Origin: Luteimonas sp. J29 | GTDB taxonomy: Bacteria; Pseudomonadota; Gammaproteobacteria; Xanthomonadales; Xanthomonadaceae | Assembly (NCBI RefSeq): GCF_000472505.1 | Contig: NZ_AWZR01000003.1 | Span: 1-64,000 of the forward strand | Length of the DNA stretch: 64,000 nucleotides | Direction of reading: 5' to 3' | Part shown: positions 15,075 through 24,541 of the stretch, piece by piece | Layout: every line of letters begins with the position of its first letter | How positions within the stretch are numbered: the first letter of the stretch is position 1 | The notes under the pieces: generated by a model | What the model was told of the DNA's origin: nothing | Databases searched by the model: none | What the model saw: the letters and a program-made list of their open reading frames with translations, nothing else | Made by a program: the position numbers and the translations under genes

Positions 15075-18000
15075 CTACATATTCCGCCGATACTCCCCCC
15101 CCACCTCATACAAGGCATGACTGATCTGCCCCAATGAGTGGGTCTTGACCGCTTCCACCAGCGCCTCGAACACATTCCCCCGCCGCCGCGCCGTGTCCTG
15201 AAGATACGCCAGGCCGTGGCCGTCGTGCACTTCGTCGGCGACGGTTTCATCCTCAACCACGTGGGCGTGGGAGGTGGAGCCGCCCCCATCCCGGCCTTCC
15301 CCCGCGTGCGGGGGAAGGAGCGAGGCAAGGCGGTTGCGGATGGACTGCCAGTTGCGGACGTTGGCGATCTGCTGGGCCTTCTCTTCCTCCGTCGAGCGGA
15401 TCAGCTCGATCTCGGTGGCCACCTCGCCGCCGTGCTCCTTGGGCAGGAAGGTGTTGACGCCGATCAGGGGCAGGCTGCCGTCGTGCTTCTTCTGCTCGTA
15501 GTACAGGCTCTCTTCCTGGATCTTGCCGCGCTGGTACATGGTGTCCATGGCGCCGAGCACGCCGCCGCGCTCGCTGATGGCCTCGAACTCCTTGTAGACG
15601 GCCTCCTCCACCAGGTCGGTGAGCTGCTCGACGATGAAGCTGCCCTGCCAGGGGTTCTCGCAGTAGTTCAGCCCCAGCTCCTTGTTGATGATCATCTGGA
15701 TCGCCACGGCGCGGCGCACGCTCTCCTCGGTCGGCGTGGTGATGGCCTCGTCGTAGGCGTTGGTGTGCAGGCTGTTGCAGTTGTCGAACAGGGCGTACAG
15801 GGCCTGCAGCGTGGTGCGGATGTCGTTGAACTGGATCTCCTGGGCGTGCAGGGATCGGCCGGAGGTCTGGATGTGGTACTTCATCATCTGCGAGCGCTCG
15901 TTGGCGCCGTAGCGCTCGCGCATCGCTCTTGCCCAGATGCGGCGGGCGACGCGGCCGATGACGGTGTACTCCGGGTCCATGCCGTTGGAGAAGAAGAACG
16001 ACAGGTTGGGCGCGAAGTCGTCGATCTTCATCCCGCGCGCCAGGTAGTATTCGACGATGGTGAAGCCGTTGCTTAAGGTAAAAGCGAGCTGGCTGATCGG
16101 GTTCGCCCCGGCCTCGGCGATGTGGTAGCCCGAGATCGACACCGAGTAGAAGTTGCGCACCTTGTGGTCCACGAAGTACTGCTGGATGTCGCCCATCATG
16201 CGCAGGGCGAACTCGGTGCTGAAGATGCAGGTGTTCTGGGCCTGGTCTTCTTTCAGGATGTCGGCCTGCACGGTGCCGCGCACGGTGGACAGCGTCTCGG
16301 CCTTGATCCGGGCGTAGGTCTCCGGGTCCACCAGCTGGTCGCCGGTCATGCCGAGGAAGGCCAGGCCGAGGCCGTCGTTCCCCTTGGGCAGGTCGCCGTG
16401 GTAGCGCGGGCGCTCACGGCCTTTGAAGAACGCGTCGATCTTCTTCTGCGCCTCGGCCCAGCGCTCCGGGTCGGCGCGCAGGTACTTCTCCACCTGCTGG
16501 TCGATGGCGCAGTTCATGAACATCGCGAGGATGATCGGCGCCGGGCCGTTGATGGTCATCGACACGCTGGTGGTCGGCGCGCACAGGTCGAAGCCCGAGT
16601 AGAGCTTCTTCATGTCGTCCAGCGTGGGGATGTTGACGCCGGAGTTGCCGATCTTGCCGTAGATGTCCGGGCGCGGCGCCGGGTCCTCGCCGTAGAGGGT
16701 GACGCTGTCGAAGGCGGTGGACAGGCGCGCGGCCGGCTGCCCCAGGCTCAGGTAGTGGAAGCGGCGGTTGGTGCGCTCGGGCGTGCCCTCGCCCGCGAAC
16801 ATGCGGGTGGGGTCCTCGCCGGTGCGGCGGTAGGGGTACACGCCGCCGGTGTAGGGGTAGTAGCCGGGCAGGTTCTCCTTGCCGAGGAAGGCGAGCAGTT
16901 CGCCCCAGCTGCGGTACCTGGGCGCGGCGATCTTGGGGATCTTCTGGTGGCTGAGGGACTCTCGGTAGTTCTCGACCCGGATGGTCCTGCCGCGGACCTG
17001 GTACTCGTTGACCTCGTCGGTGATGGACTTCAGCCGCTGCGGCCACTCGCGCAGGTTGCGCAAATGCCCGGCTTCGATGGACTGGATGGCGTCGTTGTAG
17101 CGCTGGCGCAGGGTGAGCAGCGAGCGGTCGGGGGCGTCGCCCGGGGCGGCGAGCAGGTCGGCGGCGTCGTAGAGCTCGAGCGGCTTCGGCAGCCTGGGGT
17201 CGTCGAGTTCCTTCAGCGCCTGCCAGCAGGCCTGGGCGCGGTCGGCGGCCTCGGCCTGCTTCTCGATCGAGGCGTTGATGGCCCTGCCCTGCTCCGCGAT
17301 CTCGGACAGGTAGCGGACCCGGTTGCCGGGGATCAGGACGGTGGCGCGCGGTTCGCGGATCGAGGTGTCGATGCGGGGGTTGAAGTCGCAGCGGGGGGCG
17401 GCGGGAACGGCCGTCGGAGCGGCCGCAGCCGCATGGGCGCCTGCAGGAGCGGCTGTAGGAGCGGCTTCAGCCGCGACCGTCGCTCCAGGGGTTTCGTCGT
17501 TGGCCGGGGTTGGGGTCGCGGCTGAAGCCGCTCCTACAGGGGCCACCGGGGTGCCCGGGAGGTGGAGTTTTTCGCGCAGCAGGCGGCAGAGGTTCGCGAA
17601 CATCCAGCTGATGCCGGGATCGTTGAACTGGCTGGCGATGGTGGGATAGACGGGAACGTCGTCGTCGGCGACGTTGAAGGCGGCGCGGTTGCGCTTCCAC
17701 TGCTTGCGCACGTCGCGCAGGGCGTCCTCGGCGCCGCGCTTGTCGTACTTGTTGAGCACGATCAGCTCGGCGTAGTCGATCATGTCGATCTTCTCGAGCT
17801 GGCTGGGCGCGCCGTAGTCGCTGGTCATCACGTACATCGGGAAATCGACCAGGTCCACGATCTCCGAGTCGCTCTGGCCGATGCCGGCGGTCTCGACGAT
17901 CACCAGGTCGTAGCCCAGGCCCTTGAGGAAGGCGATGCAGTCGGTGAGCACCGCGTTGGTGGCCACGTTCTGGCGGCGGGTGGCCATCGAGCGCATGTAC

Positions 18001-18821
18001 ACGCGGTGGCTGCGCAGCGAGTTCATGCGGATGCGGTCGCCCAGCAGCGCGCCGCCGGTGCGGCGGCGGGTCGGGTCCACCGAGACCACGGCGATGCGCA
18101 TCTGCGGGAAGCAGGACAGGAAGCGGTTGAGCAGTTCGTCGGTCACCGAGCTCTTGCCGGCGCCGCCGGTGCCGGTGATGCCGATGACCGGCGTGGGACC
18201 GGCATGGCCGGCCGCGCCCGCGGCCCACTGCTTGCGCAGCATGGCCAGTTCGGCGTCGGAGTACGCGCCGTCCTCGATCGCGGAGAGCACGCGGCCGATG
18301 GCGATCTCGTCGTCCAGCGACGGCCGCGTGCCGGCCGGCTGGCGGGCCTCGGCCGCGCGCGCGTCGCGGGCCCTGGACACGCGCTCGACCACGTCCTCGA
18401 TCATCTCCACCAGGCCCAGCTTCATGCCGTCGTTGGGGTGGTAGATGCGTTCGACGCCGTAGGCCTCGAGCTCGCGGATTTCCTCGGGCGTGATCGTGCC
18501 CCCGCCCCCGCCGACCACGCGGATGTGTCCGGCGCCGCGCTCGCGCAGCATGTCCACCATGTACTTGAAGTACTCGACGTGGCCGCCCTGGTAGCTGGAC
18601 AGGGCGATGGCGTCGGCGTCCTCCTGCAGGGCGGCGCGCACCACGTCCTCGACCGAGCGGTTGTGGCCGAGGTGGATGACTTCCGCGCCCTGGGCCTGGA
18701 TCAGGCGGCGCATGATGTTGATCGCCGCGTCGTGCCCGTCGAACAGGCTGGCGGCGGTGACGAAGCGCAGCGGGGTGGCGTCGGGCTGGCGCGCGGGGAG
18801 CTGGTTGGCGGGGGTGGCCAT
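15075..18821 (-). CDS. icmF: fused isobutyryl-CoA mutase IcmF (B12 domain, MeaB-like GTPase, mutase)
   Basis: 1248 residues. It interconverts isobutyryl-CoA and n-butyryl-CoA (in some homologues also isovaleryl/pivalyl-CoA) with adenosylcobalamin, and carries its own G-protein chaperone. Order: B12-binding domain (FDGHDAA with His30, [16 protein letters not shown]), MeaB-like GTPase with P-loop [12 protein letters not shown] near residue 215, an Ala-rich linker (about 420-480), then the mutase barrel ([28 protein letters not shown]). The start at 18821 has GGAG at good spacing. It is longer than typical IcmF (about 1,100) because repeat sequences are translated in two places: residues about 428-456 and 1167-1180. 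It lies near leucine and branched-chain acyl-CoA genes. Confidence 0.93.
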   Translation of the reverse strand: MATPANQLPARQPDATPLRFVTAASLFDGHDAAINIMRRLIQAQGAEVIHLGHNRSVEDVVRAALQEDADAIALSSYQGGHVEYFKYMVDMLRERGAGHIRVVGGGGGTITPEEIRELEAYGVERIYHPNDGMKLGLVEMIEDVVERVSRARDARAAEARQPAGTRPSLDDEIAIGRVLSAIEDGAYSDAELAMLRKQWAAGAAGHAGPTPVIGITGTGGAGKSSVTDELLNRFLSCFPQMRIAVVSVDPTRRRTGGALLGDRIRMNSLRSHRVYMRSMATRRQNVATNAVLTDCIAFLKGLGYDLVIVETAGIGQSDSEIVDLVDFPMYVMTSDYGAPSQLEKIDMIDYAELIVLNKYDKRGAEDALRDVRKQWKRNRAAFNVADDDVPVYPTIASQFNDPGISWMFANLCRLLREKLHLPGTPVAPVGAASAATPTPANDETPGATVAAEAAPTAAPAGAHAAAAAPTAVPAAPRCDFNPRIDTSIREPRATVLIPGNRVRYLSEIAEQGRAINASIEKQAEAADRAQACWQALKELDDPRLPKPLELYDAADLLAAPGDAPDRSLLTLRQRYNDAIQSIEAGHLRNLREWPQRLKSITDEVNEYQVRGRTIRVENYRESLSHQKIPKIAAPRYRSWGELLAFLGKENLPGYYPYTGGVYPYRRTGEDPTRMFAGEGTPERTNRRFHYLSLGQPAARLSTAFDSVTLYGEDPAPRPDIYGKIGNSGVNIPTLDDMKKLYSGFDLCAPTTSVSMTINGPAPIILAMFMNCAIDQQVEKYLRADPERWAEAQKKIDAFFKGRERPRYHGDLPKGNDGLGLAFLGMTGDQLVDPETYARIKAETLSTVRGTVQADILKEDQAQNTCIFSTEFALRMMGDIQQYFVDHKVRNFYSVSISGYHIAEAGANPISQLAFTLSNGFTIVEYYLARGMKIDDFAPNLSFFFSNGMDPEYTVIGRVARRIWARAMRERYGANERSQMMKYHIQTSGRSLHAQEIQFNDIRTTLQALYALFDNCNSLHTNAYDEAITTPTEESVRRAVAIQMIINKELGLNYCENPWQGSFIVEQLTDLVEEAVYKEFEAISERGGVLGAMDTMYQRGKIQEESLYYEQKKHDGSLPLIGVNTFLPKEHGGEVATEIELIRSTEEEKAQQIANVRNWQSIRNRLASLLPPHAGEGRDGGGSTSHAHVVEDETVADEVHDGHGLAYLQDTARRRGNVFEALVEAVKTHSLGQISHALYEVGGEYRRNM
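15282..15321. repeat. GGGGGAAGG palindromic repeat inside icmF
   Basis: The + strand reads GCCCCCATCCCGGCCTTCCC, then CCGCGTGCGGGGGAAGGAGC. It is almost identical to intergenic copies such as the one near 24387, differing in the loop. Here it lies inside the icmF frame and encodes [13 protein letters not shown] near the C-terminus. Confidence 0.85.
17454..17538. repeat. REP pair inside the icmF linker
   Basis: TGTAGGAGCGGCTTCAGCCG plus CGACC at 17454-17478, and its exact 25-base reverse complement at 17514-17538. Degenerate copies of GGAGCGGC/CAGCCGC precede it from about 17416. This is a palindrome type I know as a common REP in Pseudomonas and Xanthomonas relatives. It is translated as part of the Ala-rich linker between the GTPase and mutase domains. 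Confidence 0.85.
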
Positions 18822-19273
18822 GGCGCACTCCGGCATGATTTCAGATGAGACCGATTGTAGCGCGGGGGGCGGGGCGGCCTTCCGGCGGCGGCGAGGCTGC
18901 GGGGAAGCGCGACACCGGGCGCGGTACGGGTGTCGCCGCCTCTCGTGGCGCACCCATGTGTCGCCTTGACGCCATTGCCCACGCCGGGCTGGCGCGCTCG
19001 CCTTCGGGCGACCGCAATGCCCTCACCTCGAAGGCGGGAGTCGCGGCGTCCGGTGAAGCGGGCGCACGGCACGCTTGCCGCCGCGCGCCGGATCGTCGCG
19101 GCACCCCACCCGCCCCGCCCCCCTCGGCAGCGGGCGGTGAAGCCGGGGAGAGGGACAGCCCCCGGCCCAGGTGCCACACTTGCCGCCGGCCGCCCTGCCC
19201 GCCACCTGGCGTCCACCCCACCTGCCACACGGCTTTCCGCGACGCCACGAGGTTCCAGGACTTCCGCCATTCC
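18822..19273. other. 452-base divergent intergenic region
   Basis: It lies between the starts of icmF and the PLD gene, so it must hold both promoters. I could not pick out a convincing -35/-10 pair or a cobalamin riboswitch for icmF. No gene is supported. Confidence 0.5.
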
Positions 19274-20833
19274 ATGAAGAGCCGCATCAAACGCATCCTG
19301 GCCTGGGGCCTGTTCTCGCTGGCCATGCTGGTGGGCAGCGGCATGCTGCTCGCCGACCGGCTGATGCCGCCGGCCACCGGCCTGCCCGGCTTCGCGCTGC
19401 CGGTGAAGCCCGGGGAGACCGAGCTCGACCGCGAACTCGAACCGCTGCTGGCGCGCCGCCCGGGCAAGACCGGGGCGATCCTGCTGCCCGACGGCCTGGA
19501 CGCCTTCGCCTCGCGCGCCCTGTCCGCGCGCAAGGCCGGGCGCAGCCTCGACCTGCAGTACTACATCTGGCACGACGACCTCACCGGCCACCTGCTGATG
19601 CACGAGGCCTGGAAGGCGGCCGAGCGCGGCGTGCGCGTGCGCATGCTGCTCGACGACATCAACACCTCGGGCAAGGACGCGGCACTGCTGGCGCTGGACT
19701 CGCATCCGAACATCGAGATCCGCGTCTACAACCCGTTCCGCAACCGCGAGGGCCTCGGCCGCCTGGTCGAGATGGTGCAACGCATGTTCAGCATCACCTA
19801 CCGGATGCACAACAAGGCCTGGATCGCGGACAACCGGGTGGCGATCGTGGGCGGGCGCAACGTGGGCACCGAGTACTTCGACGCCCACGGCGAGACCAAC
19901 TTCCGCGACCTGGACGTGCTGCTGTTCGGCCCGGCGGTGGAACAGGCCAGCACGATCTTCGACCAGTTCTGGAACAGCGACGCGGTGGTGCCGATCGCCG
20001 AGCTCAATTCCAAGCCGCGGCGCAAGCTCGACACCGTGCTCAAGGCGATCGAGGAAGAGGCGCGCGGCAACCTCGCCCGGCGCTACCTGGACCGGGTCGA
20101 TCTGTCGCCGAACCTGCGCGCCTACCTCGCCCAGGAGCTCAGTCCGCACTGGACGGACCGGGTGCGCGTGCTCTCCGACCCGCCGCTGAAGTGGAAGCAG
20201 GAGCGTTCGGGCGACTACCTGGTCGCCGGGCTGTACGAGGTGGTGCGCGAGGCCAGGCACAAGGCGCTGCTGATCTCGCCCTACTTCGTGCCCGGCGAGG
20301 AAGGCGTGGCCACGCTGGGCAAGCTGGCGCGCAACGGCGTGCACGTGGGCGTGATCACCAACTCGCTGGCGGCCAACGACGTGGTCGCGGTGCACGGCGG
20401 CTACGCCAACTACCGGCGCACCCTGTTGCGCACCGGGGTGAAGCTGTACGAGATGCGGCCGCGGTTGGAGCAGTCCGACGCGAGCCTGTTCGGCAGCAGT
20501 GGCGCCAGCCTGCACACCAAGGCGTTCGTGGTGGACGACCGGCACGGGTTCATCGGCTCGTTCAACATCGACCCGCGCTCGATCGACCTCAACACCGAGA
20601 TGGGCGTGCTGTTCGACGACCCGCCGCTGGCCCGCGCCCTGCGCGACGAGTACCTGCGGCTGGCGGGCAAGGACAGCAGCTACTGGGTGTACCTGGACCC
20701 GGAGGGCGACCTGCGCTGGCTGGACCGCGCCGAGGACCCGCCGGTGGTGCTCGAGCACGAGCCGGAGTCGGGCCTGTGGTCGCGGATCCTGGCCCGGGTG
20801 GTGGGCTGGCTGCCGGTCGAATCCCAGCTCTGA
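19274..20833 (+). CDS. phospholipase D family protein, cardiolipin synthase C-like
   Basis: 519 residues with an N-terminal membrane anchor (ILAWGLFSLAMLVGSGMLL). Two HKD motifs are present: HNKAWIADNRVAIVGGRN with His near residue 179 and HTKAFVVDDRHGFIGSFN with His near residue 414. The segment LDLQYYIWHDDLTGHLL and the spacing match the ClsC/YmdC group, which makes cardiolipin by phosphatidyl transfer. An exported or membrane-bound phosphodiesterase of the same superfamily cannot be excluded. The start at 19274 was chosen because it begins the membrane anchor; upstream in-frame sequence is repeat-like. It is followed by a long palindromic repeat array and is probably monocistronic. Confidence 0.88.
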   Translation: MKSRIKRILAWGLFSLAMLVGSGMLLADRLMPPATGLPGFALPVKPGETELDRELEPLLARRPGKTGAILLPDGLDAFASRALSARKAGRSLDLQYYIWHDDLTGHLLMHEAWKAAERGVRVRMLLDDINTSGKDAALLALDSHPNIEIRVYNPFRNREGLGRLVEMVQRMFSITYRMHNKAWIADNRVAIVGGRNVGTEYFDAHGETNFRDLDVLLFGPAVEQASTIFDQFWNSDAVVPIAELNSKPRRKLDTVLKAIEEEARGNLARRYLDRVDLSPNLRAYLAQELSPHWTDRVRVLSDPPLKWKQERSGDYLVAGLYEVVREARHKALLISPYFVPGEEGVATLGKLARNGVHVGVITNSLAANDVVAVHGGYANYRRTLLRTGVKLYEMRPRLEQSDASLFGSSGASLHTKAFVVDDRHGFIGSFNIDPRSIDLNTEMGVLFDDPPLARALRDEYLRLAGKDSSYWVYLDPEGDLRWLDRAEDPPVVLEHEPESGLWSRILARVVGWLPVESQL

Positions 20834-20839
20834 GCCCGG

Positions 20840-21240
20840 GTGGGCCGCACGGCCCACCGCGCCCTTGGCCCCTCCCCGCTTGCGAGGGAGGCCCGGAGCG
20901 GGGGCACACGGCCCACCATGCCCTTGCCTCCCTCCCCCGCTCACGGGGGAGGGCCGGGGTGGGGGCAGCCAGGCGACGGAAGCAGCAAGCGCGCCTGCGG
21001 CGCGGCCCCCATCCCAACCTTCCCCCGCAAGCGGGGGAAGGGGCCGGAGCTTGCGGATCGTGGTGCCCCGTCCCCGCCCGCGAGGGAGGGTTGGAGTGGG
21101 GCACACGGCCCGCCACGCCCTTGGCCCCCTCCCCCGCTCGCGGGGGAGGGCTGGGGTGGGGGCAACCAGGCTGCCGCGACCAGTCCAGCGCCTTCGGTGC
21201 CCGCCCCCATCCCGGCCTTCCCGCGGGCGGGGAGGCGCCG
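20840..21240. repeat. array of GGGGGAGGG / GGGGGAAGG palindromic repeats
   Basis: About nine imperfect units of a palindrome with core CTTCCCCCGCnnGCGGGGGAAG or CCTCCCCCGCnnGCGGGGGAGG, often preceded by CCCCCA[TC]CCC[GA]GC. Units alternate in orientation and are joined by short variable sequences including CGGCCCACCATGCCCTTG-like text. It fills the space between the PLD gene and leucine dehydrogenase. Some hairpins could act as weak transcription stops. Confidence 0.8.
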
Positions 21241-21281
21241 CCCCCCTGCCGAAAGTCACGGGCAATTTCCGGGCAGGTGCG

Positions 21282-21287
21282 TAGAAT
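21282..21287 (+). promoter_or_regulatory. candidate -10 box of leucine dehydrogenase gene
   Basis: TAGAAT in the context GTGCGTAGAATGCCGCC, 124 bases before the start codon. The same TAGAAT-GC-rich pattern precedes several other genes here (43867, 55095). A clear -35 box is not visible. Confidence 0.3.
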
Positions 21288-21410
21288 GCCGCCACCCGAA
21301 ATTCCCGGCGGCCCCCGAGGGGCGTTCGCATCGCCGGCCAACCCATGCCATCCAGCCGCGCCTGGAAGGGTCCCGTGCCGCGCGCACGGCGCCCGCGACG
21401 GAGTTTTTCC

Positions 21411-22511
21411 ATGATTTTTGAACAGCTTGGACACTACGGCCACGAGCAGGTCGTGTTCTGCCACAACCCGGACATCGGCCTGAAGGCGATCATCGCCATC
21501 CACAACACCGTGCTGGGCCCGGCCCTGGGCGGGACCCGGATGTGGCCGTACAAGAACGACGCCGAGGCCCTGGACGACGTGCTGCGCCTGTCGCGCGGCA
21601 TGACCTACAAGAACGCCGTGGCCGGCCTGAACCTGGGCGGCGGCAAGGCGGTGATCATCGGCGACCCGGCCACGGACAAGTCCGAGGCCCTGTTCCGCGC
21701 GTTCGGCCAGTTCGTCGATTCGCTGGGCGGCCGCTACATCACCGCCGAGGACGTCGGCATCGACGTCAACGACATGGAGTTCGTGTTCCGCGAGACCCAG
21801 TTCGTCACCGGCGTGCACCAGGTGCACGGCGGCTCGGGCGACCCCTCGCCGTTCACCGCCTACGGCACCATGCAGGGCCTGATGGCCGCGCTCAACCGCC
21901 GCTTCGGCGACGAGGAGATCGGCAAGTACAGCTTCGCGGTGCAGGGCCTGGGCCACGTCGGCTTCGAGTTCGCCAAGCTGCTGAGCGAGCGTGGCGCCAA
22001 GCTGTTCGTCACCGACATCCACCAGGACCGCATCGACCGCGCGGTGAGCGAGCTCGGCGCCGAGGCCGTGGGTCCGGACGACATCTACGACGTGGACGTG
22101 GACGTGTACTCGCCCTGCGCCCTGGGCGGCACGCTCAACGAGCAGACGCTGCCGCGGATCAAGGCCAAGGTAGTGTGCGGCGCGGCCAACAACCAGCTGG
22201 CCAACAACGCGATCGGCGACGAGCTCGAGCGCCGCGGCGTGCTGTACGCGCCGGACTACGCGGTCAACGCCGGCGGCGTGATGAACGTGTCGCTGGAGAT
22301 CGACGGCTACAACCGCGAACGCGCGATGCGGATGATGCGCACGATCTACCACAACCTCACGCGCATCTTCGAGATCTCCGAGCGCGACGGCATCCCGACC
22401 TACCAGGCCGCGGACCGCCTGGCCGAGGAGCGCATCGCCACCATCGGCAAGCTCAAGCTGCCGATGGGCCGCAGCACCCCGCGCTTCCAGGGGCGGATGC
22501 GGGGCGGCTGA
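21411..22511 (+). CDS. ldh: leucine dehydrogenase (Glu/Leu/Phe/Val dehydrogenase family)
   Basis: 366 residues. It oxidatively deaminates leucine (also valine and isoleucine) to the 2-oxo acid with NAD+. The catalytic Lys is in GLNLGGGKAVI near residue 80, and the dinucleotide site is GLGHVGFEFAKLL near residue 180. The end, KLKLPMGRSTPRFQGRMRGG, is typical of the short leucine dehydrogenases rather than long glutamate dehydrogenases. Start at the ATG at 21411, which fits the family N-terminus MIFEQLGHYGHEQV. It supplies 2-oxoisocaproate for the isovaleryl-CoA route encoded downstream. Phenylalanine dehydrogenase activity cannot be fully excluded. Confidence 0.88.
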   Translation: MIFEQLGHYGHEQVVFCHNPDIGLKAIIAIHNTVLGPALGGTRMWPYKNDAEALDDVLRLSRGMTYKNAVAGLNLGGGKAVIIGDPATDKSEALFRAFGQFVDSLGGRYITAEDVGIDVNDMEFVFRETQFVTGVHQVHGGSGDPSPFTAYGTMQGLMAALNRRFGDEEIGKYSFAVQGLGHVGFEFAKLLSERGAKLFVTDIHQDRIDRAVSELGAEAVGPDDIYDVDVDVYSPCALGGTLNEQTLPRIKAKVVCGAANNQLANNAIGDELERRGVLYAPDYAVNAGGVMNVSLEIDGYNRERAMRMMRTIYHNLTRIFEISERDGIPTYQAADRLAEERIATIGKLKLPMGRSTPRFQGRMRGG

Positions 22512-22555
22512 GGCCCCGCAAGCGGCAACCAGCGTCGCCGCATCGCGGGCGCCGC

Positions 22556-22935
22556 ATCTCCTCCTTCCCCCGTTCACGCGGGAGGGAGCCACAGCTGTTG
22601 CCCCCACCCCAGCCCTCCCCCGCACGCGGGGGAGGGAGCCGAAGCTGTTGGCCGCACGCCGCTGCCCCTTCCCCCGCTAGCGGGGAAGCCCGGGATGGGG
22701 CCACTTGGCCCTCGCCGCATCCCGGTTCCCCGCGCTCCGATGCCCCAACCCCAACCCTCCCCGCACGCGGGGGAGGGAGCCAATGAAGCCGCACTGCGCG
22801 CTCCTGCCCCTTCCCCCGCTTGCGGGGAAGGCCGGGATGGGGGCCGCCTGGCCGGCGCTTAGGCGTCCTTGTCCAGCTGCTCCGATGCCCCCTCCCCAAC
22901 CCTCCCCCGCACGCGGGGGAGGGTTGGGGAGGCTG
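22556..22935. repeat. second array of GGGGGAGGG palindromic repeats
   Basis: Seven or so units of the same palindrome family as at 20840-21240, for example CCCTCCCCCGCACGCGGGGG near 22612. They occupy most of the 585-base gap between leucine dehydrogenase and the acyl-CoA dehydrogenase. Nothing else is seen in the gap. Confidence 0.8.
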
Positions 22936-23096
22936 GCACGCGGACTTGGCCGCTTTCGCGTTTCGGGACGCGCGAGTGGGTACGCTATCTGGACGCCGGC
23001 GATTGAAGCGCGCGCCGCACCGGGCCGCGGGCGGCATCTGCCCGGCCCCGCCCGGCAAAGTAGTAGCATGTGAAACAGTCCACCAGGGAGCACGGA

Positions 23097-24254
23097 ATGC
23101 GGACGTTTCCGCTCGGGGAGGAGATCGACGCGCTGCGCGAGGCGGTGAGGCGGTTCGCCGAGGCCGAGATCGCGCCGCGGGCGGCACGGATCGACGAGGA
23201 GAACGCGTTCCCGCAGGACCTGTGGCCGAAGCTCGGCGAGCTGGGCCTGCTCGGCATGACCGTGCCCGGGGAATTCGGCGGCAGCGACATGGGCTACCTC
23301 GCCCATCTGGTGGCGATGGAGGAAATCTCCCGCGCGTCCGGCTCGGTCGGCCTGAGTTACGGCGCGCACTCCAACCTCTGCGTGTCGAACCTGTACGCCA
23401 ACGGCAACCAGGCCCAGCGCGAGAAGTACCTGCCGAAGCTGTGCAGCGGTGAGTGGAAAGGCGCGCTGGCGATGAGCGAGCCGGGGGCCGGCTCCGACGT
23501 GGTCGGCTCGATGAGCTGCCGCGCCGAACTCAAGGGCGACCGCTGGATCGCCAACGGCAACAAGATGTGGATCACCAACGGCCCCGAAGCCGACGTGCTG
23601 GTGGTCTACATGCGCACCGCCAGCCGCGAACTCGGCAGCAAGTGCATGACCGCCTTCATCGTCGAGAAGGGCTTCAAGGGCTTCCGCACCGCGCAGAAGC
23701 TCGACAAGCTCGGGATGCGCGGCTCCAACACCTGCGAGCTGGTGTTCGAGGACTGCGAGATCCCGGCCGGGAACGTGCTCGGCGAGGTCAACAACGGGGT
23801 CAAGGTGCTGATGAGCGGGCTCAACACCGAGCGCCTGGTGCTCACCGGCGGGCCGCTGGGGCTGATGCAGGCCGCGCTCGACATCGCCCTGCCCTACGTG
23901 CGCGAGCGGCGGCAGTTCGGGCAGCCGATCGGCAGCTTCGGGATCATGCAGGCCAAGATCGCCGACATGTACACCGCGCTGCAGTCCTCGCGCGCCTACG
24001 CCTACCAGGTGGCGCGCGACTACGACGCCGGGCACCGCTCGCGCATCGACGCGGCGAGCTGCCTGCTGCACGCCAGCGAGGCCGCGGTGCAGGTGGCGCT
24101 GGAGGCGATCCAGGCGCTGGGCGGGAACGGCTACATCAACGAGTACGCGACCGGGCGGATCCTGCGCGACGCCAAGCTGTATGCGATCGGCGCCGGCACC
24201 AACGAGATCCGGCGGATGCTGATCGGGCGGGAGCTGTTCGCCGGGAATCATTGA
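23097..24254 (+). CDS. liuA: isovaleryl-CoA dehydrogenase
   Basis: 385 residues, FAD-dependent acyl-CoA dehydrogenase that makes 3-methylcrotonyl-CoA in leucine degradation. Family features: [16 protein letters not shown] (FAD/acyl-CoA region), [14 protein letters not shown], and [20 protein letters not shown] near the C-terminus. The segment [20 protein letters not shown] places the catalytic Glu at the position characteristic of isovaleryl-CoA dehydrogenases rather than medium- or short-chain enzymes. The start at 23097 has GGGAG upstream; an in-frame GTG at 23070 is less likely. The next Liu enzymes lie at 27.5, 30.1 and 37.2-41.3 kb. Confidence 0.93.
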   Translation: MRTFPLGEEIDALREAVRRFAEAEIAPRAARIDEENAFPQDLWPKLGELGLLGMTVPGEFGGSDMGYLAHLVAMEEISRASGSVGLSYGAHSNLCVSNLYANGNQAQREKYLPKLCSGEWKGALAMSEPGAGSDVVGSMSCRAELKGDRWIANGNKMWITNGPEADVLVVYMRTASRELGSKCMTAFIVEKGFKGFRTAQKLDKLGMRGSNTCELVFEDCEIPAGNVLGEVNNGVKVLMSGLNTERLVLTGGPLGLMQAALDIALPYVRERRQFGQPIGSFGIMQAKIADMYTALQSSRAYAYQVARDYDAGHRSRIDAASCLLHASEAAVQVALEAIQALGGNGYINEYATGRILRDAKLYAIGAGTNEIRRMLIGRELFAGNH

Positions 24255-24255
24255 G

Positions 24256-24535
24256 CTGCCCTCCCCGCAAGCGGGGGAAGGAGCGGACTCGAGGATCGCG
24301 TTGCCCCCTCACCCGCTCGCGGGGGAGGGTTGGGGTGGGGGCAGCCGGGCGGCGAAGACAATCCAGCGCGCCTGCGGCGCGCGCCCCCATCCCGGCCTTC
24401 CCCCGCAAGCGGGGGAAGGAGCGGAACTTGCGGATCGCGTTGCCCCTCCTCCGCTCGCGGGGGAAGGAGCCGGCACCTGCGGATCGCGTTGCCCCCTGCC
24501 CGCAAGCCAGGGAAGGAGCGGATGCGCAGCGGTGC
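24256..24535. repeat. third array of palindromic repeats
   Basis: Six units of the GGGGGAAGG/GGGGGAGGG family, several joined by the conserved linker GCGGATCGCGTTGCCCC. It separates the convergent 3' ends of isovaleryl-CoA dehydrogenase and the autotransporter gene, a place where hairpins could stop transcription from both sides. Confidence 0.8.
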
Positions 24536-24541
24536 GGTCGG

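Noticed and set aside
18822-19273. Cobalamin riboswitch upstream of icmF
   Set aside because: No recognisable B12-box or supporting helices were seen in the divergent region.
20840-21240. Repeat arrays considered as CRISPR
   Set aside because: Units are palindromic, vary in sequence and orientation, spacing is irregular, spacers are partly shared, and no cas genes are nearby.
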